The notes under the pieces are model-generated. The model worked only from the letters and a program-made list of their open reading frames with translations. It did not search any database and was not told where the DNA came from. A stretch of 7,256 bases of DNA from Synergistaceae bacterium. GTDB lineage: Bacteria; Synergistota; Synergistia; Synergistales; Synergistaceae. The stretch is taken from assembly GCA_031274465.1 (NCBI GenBank), contig JAISQC010000197.1, positions 1 through 7,256 on the forward strand, in the 5' to 3' direction. A program made the position numbers and the translations under genes. Positions 5,711-7,256 of this stretch are shown piece after piece; within the stretch, counting starts at the first letter, position 1; each line of letters opens with the position of its first letter.

Positions 5711-6871
5711 ATGATGAAAAGAAACCCGCTGGTGATGGTCCCCGGACCGACTCCGGTGGCCCGTTCGATACAGGACGCGATGGGCCGCGAGACCATATCC
5801 TACAACGACCCGAGGCTGGTCGCGGATTTCAGGGTGCTCCTGGACAATTTGGCGTCGCTGTGGAAATGCGACGGAGTAACCTTTGTCGTAGCAGGCTCTG
5901 GGACCATGGCGATGGAAATGGGCATCGTCAACGTAGCGTCGCACGACGACAGGGTCCTTGCCTGCACCAACGGCTACTTCGGGGACAGGTACGTTGACAT
6001 TTGCTCGCGCAAGGGATTTGAGACGGAAGTGCTGAGGGCAGAGAAGTGGGGAAAATCCGTGACCGTAGGAGAGATCGACGCGAAGCTAAGCGAAAAGAGA
6101 TTCGACATCTTGGTGCTGACGCACGTCGAGACATCGACGGGAGTCGAGTTCCCATTGCGCGACCTCACGAAAATGATGCGCTCAAGCCACCCAGAAGTGC
6201 TGGTAGTGGTGGATGGCGTCGCCTCTATGGGCGGCGTCGAATTTTACATGGACTGGGGGGTAGACGTCATGCTCACCTGCTCGCAGAAATGCTTCGGCAT
6301 ATCCCCCGGGCTCGGCATCCTCTGGGCCAGCGAAAGGGCTGTGGAAAAACGCCGCTCCATGCCGCCCATAACGGAGTCCTACGTCGATTTCGAAAAATGG
6401 ATACCAGTCATGAAGGACACTATGAAATACTGGGGCACCCCTGCCGTCAATATGATTTGGGCGCTGTGCGAATCGGTCCGCATAATCATGGAAGAGGGGC
6501 TGGAAAACCGCTTCAGGCGGCATAGGGCGTATTCCGCAGCGATACGGGCGTCACTTGCCGCCATGGGGTTCGAGACTGGAGCGGCAGAGGGAGTGAGGTC
6601 CCCGACGGTCACAGTAGCCCTCTACCCCGAGGGGGCAGGGCTCGACGACAACGCATTCCGCAGCGCCGTTTACGGCGAGGGGGCGCATGTCGCCGGTTGC
6701 CTCGGCGATTTCGCCGGACTCGGGTTTCGCATAGGACATATGGGCAACATCGACGAGCACACGTTGATCTCGCTGATGGCGTCCATCGAGCGGGCCTGCA
6801 TAAAGTGCGGTTACAAAATTGAACCGGGCGTAGGACTTTCAGTCATGCAACGCGCCCTGCTTGAGATGTGA
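5711..6871 (+). CDS. Class V PLP-dependent aminotransferase (alanine/serine-glyoxylate type)
   Basis: This encodes a cytosolic PLP-dependent aminotransferase of class V (COG0075, AgxT/PucG-like), 386 residues from ATG 5711, the normal length. It opens with NPLVMVPGPTPV (5-16), typical of the family. It has AGSGTMAMEM (61-70) for the PLP phosphate, E140-T141-S142-T143-G144, D168 (VVVDGVAS) contacting the pyridine nitrogen, K193 in TCSQKCFGISPG as the Schiff-base lysine, and R340 in FRIGHMG as the likely carboxylate-binding arginine. Relatives use alanine, serine, aspartate or ureidoglycine as amino donor and usually glyoxylate or pyruvate as acceptor; the substrate cannot be fixed from sequence. 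An upstream in-frame ATG at 5684 is rejected because the perfect AGGAGG (5694-5699) would lie within the coding region. The gene is divergent from flgB with its own candidate promoter and is followed by stacked terminators, so it is probably monocistronic. Confidence 0.92.
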   Translation: MMKRNPLVMVPGPTPVARSIQDAMGRETISYNDPRLVADFRVLLDNLASLWKCDGVTFVVAGSGTMAMEMGIVNVASHDDRVLACTNGYFGDRYVDICSRKGFETEVLRAEKWGKSVTVGEIDAKLSEKRFDILVLTHVETSTGVEFPLRDLTKMMRSSHPEVLVVVDGVASMGGVEFYMDWGVDVMLTCSQKCFGISPGLGILWASERAVEKRRSMPPITESYVDFEKWIPVMKDTMKYWGTPAVNMIWALCESVRIIMEEGLENRFRRHRAYSAAIRASLAAMGFETGAAEGVRSPTVTVALYPEGAGLDDNAFRSAVYGEGAHVAGCLGDFAGLGFRIGHMGNIDEHTLISLMASIERACIKCGYKIEPGVGLSVMQRALLEM

Positions 6872-6900
6872 GGTTTGTCCCATATATGTCGGGCATTGAC

Positions 6901-6941
6901 AAAAAAGCAAGCCAGAAGTAACATTTCGGCATTGCTTTTTT
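6901..6941 (+). terminator. Terminator hairpin after the aminotransferase gene
   Basis: AAAAAAGCAA (6901-6910) pairs perfectly with TTGCTTTTTT (6932-6941). The stem can be extended inward by GCC/GGC (6911-6913 with 6928-6930, one bulged A) and GAA/TTC. The A-run on one side and T-run on the other would serve as U-tracts on either strand, so it may act bidirectionally. It begins 29 nt after the stop codon at 6871. Its left end overlaps a weaker alternative pairing of TTTGTC (6874-6879) with GACAAA (6898-6903). Confidence 0.7.
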
Positions 6942-6953
6942 AGCCCCGGATGA

Positions 6954-6990
6954 GGGCAACGGTGCCGACAAGCGGCAAAATGCCCTTTTT
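6954..6990 (+). terminator. Second hairpin with U-tract, terminator-like
   Basis: GGGCA (6954-6958) pairs with TGCCC (6981-6985), followed directly by TTTTT (6986-6990). An internal loop separates this from an inner stem GCCG/CGGC (6964-6967 with 6973-6976) closed by ACAAG. A competing pairing GCCC/GGGC (6943-6946 with 6954-6957) would disrupt it. It resembles a second intrinsic terminator or a small switchable RNA element; no known riboswitch class is matched. Confidence 0.5.
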
Positions 6991-7021
6991 CCCCCCGCTT
7001 ATGCGGGGGGTTTTCTATTTT
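6991..7021 (+). terminator. Strong intrinsic terminator, + strand
   Basis: CCCCCCGC (6991-6998), loop TTAT, GCGGGGGG (7003-7010), then TTTTCTATTTT (7011-7021). This perfect 8-bp GC-rich stem with tetraloop and U-tract is a textbook terminator for + strand transcription. It ends the aminotransferase unit, or any leader starting within 6872-6990, before the downstream membrane-protein gene. Confidence 0.88.
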
Positions 7022-7122
7022 GGCATAAAAAATAATGTTCTAGACGTGTACCATCCTGTTTATTTTATTACAATAATTTTATGGGAATTTTTCACGCGAA
7101 ACTCTCTCAATCGCGCATTCTC

Positions 7123-7131
7123 TGATACAAT
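7123..7131 (+). promoter_or_regulatory. Candidate extended -10 promoter of the last gene
   Basis: TGATACAAT matches the extended -10 form TGnTATAAT except for one base, and no good -35 lies 16-18 nt upstream. Transcription would begin near 7138, almost on the ATG at 7136. That implies a leaderless message or a translation start further downstream. The AT-rich stretch 7022-7100 could hold another promoter, for example around TACAAT at 7069-7074, but no convincing -35 accompanies it. Confidence 0.35.
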
Positions 7132-7135
7132 CGAT

Positions 7136-7256
7136 ATGAAAGCGGCGCAGAAGCGCCAGCGCAAAAAAATGCCATGGGGGGCTGCCATGCAGGGGCTTTT
7201 GATCCTTGGAGTCATAATAGCGGCAATCGTATTTCTGATGCCTGTGATAGTCGGCG
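7136..7256 (+). CDS. Hypothetical membrane or exported protein, N-terminal part only
   Basis: The frame is open from ATG 7136 to the end of the window (40 codons visible, 3' part missing). The first residues are strongly basic (MKAAQKRQRKK), followed by a hydrophobic stretch from about residue 19, GLLILGVIIAAIVFLMPVIV. This has the form of a signal peptide or single N-terminal membrane anchor. No ribosome-binding site precedes 7136. In-frame alternatives are ATG 7169 and ATG 7187, the latter preceded by a GGGGGG run five nt upstream. Separate transcription from the aminotransferase is expected because of the terminators at 6901-7021. The family is not recognised and the fragment is too short to assign a function. 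Confidence 0.55.
   Translation, partial: MKAAQKRQRKKMPWGAAMQGLLILGVIIAAIVFLMPVIVG

Larger units (their letters stand above)
6872..7135. other. Intergenic region with stacked hairpins and AT-rich upstream DNA
   Basis: This 264-bp stretch has no convincing open reading frame on either strand. Its first half (6872-7021) holds three successive hairpins ending in T-tracts. Its second half (7022-7135) is AT-rich and probably carries the promoter of the following gene. No tRNA, known riboswitch or repeat element was recognised. Confidence 0.7.

Noticed and set aside
6942..6985. Resemblance to the guanidine-III (mini-ykkC-III) riboswitch: a CCGGA-GAGG run followed by GACAAG and CGGC
   Set aside because: The pairing topology does not fit. 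The strand that should pair across the pseudoknot is absent, GCCG/CGGC instead close a local hairpin, and no guanidine transport or carboxylase gene follows.
7061..7084. TTATT-AC-AATAA near-palindrome in the AT-rich upstream region
   Set aside because: Short arms in very AT-rich DNA are expected by chance, and there is no promoter of convincing quality beside it.

Overview
The window looks like a stretch of chromosome from a GC-rich, flagellated, probably anaerobic, amino-acid-fermenting bacterium. The evidence is the arginine deiminase, the [2Fe-2S]-bearing flavoprotein, the flgB-flgC rod genes and the frequent ATA isoleucine codons. Members of the Synergistota would fit, but this is an inference from gene content and codon use; no marker gene here settles it. 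I see no insertion sequence, tRNA, rRNA, CRISPR array or phage gene.

Layout. (1) 1-978, + strand: the 3' part of a gene for a beta-propeller protein with eight PQQ-type blades, each exactly 40 codons. (2) 979-4492, - strand: an apparent three-gene operon transcribed arcA (arginine deiminase), then a PHP-domain phosphatase of the HisJ/HisK type, then an FAD-dependent dehydrogenase with a C-terminal BFD-like [2Fe-2S] domain. The genes are tightly packed: 3 nt separate arcA from the PHP gene, and the PHP and FAD genes overlap by 11 nt. The FAD gene meets the propeller gene tail to tail with no base between the stop codons. (3) 4597-5522, - strand: flgB-flgC (flagellar proximal rod), closed by a clear intrinsic terminator that separates them from arcA. 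(4) 5711-6871, + strand: a class V PLP aminotransferase of the alanine/serine-glyoxylate type, divergent from flgB, with a recognisable promoter and a palindrome over its -10 box. (5) 6872-7135: an intergenic region with three consecutive hairpin/terminator elements followed by AT-rich DNA. (6) 7136-7256, + strand: the start of a gene for a protein with a basic N-terminus and a hydrophobic segment, cut by the window end.

The most striking point is the start of the PHP gene. The conserved metal-binding HxH motif is encoded only if translation begins upstream of every ATG, GTG or TTG in that frame. The codon at the correct distance (8 nt) from a perfect GGGAGG ribosome-binding site is ACG. The upstream arcA gene uses the same GGGAGG with the same 8-nt spacing before its GTG start.

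Functionally, arcA would release ammonia and citrulline from arginine, the FAD/[2Fe-2S] protein would oxidise a small hydroxy acid or glycerol-3-phosphate-like substrate, and the PHP protein would dephosphorylate a small metabolite. The usual partners arcB, arcC and arcD are not in the window. How the three steps connect is not evident from the sequence.
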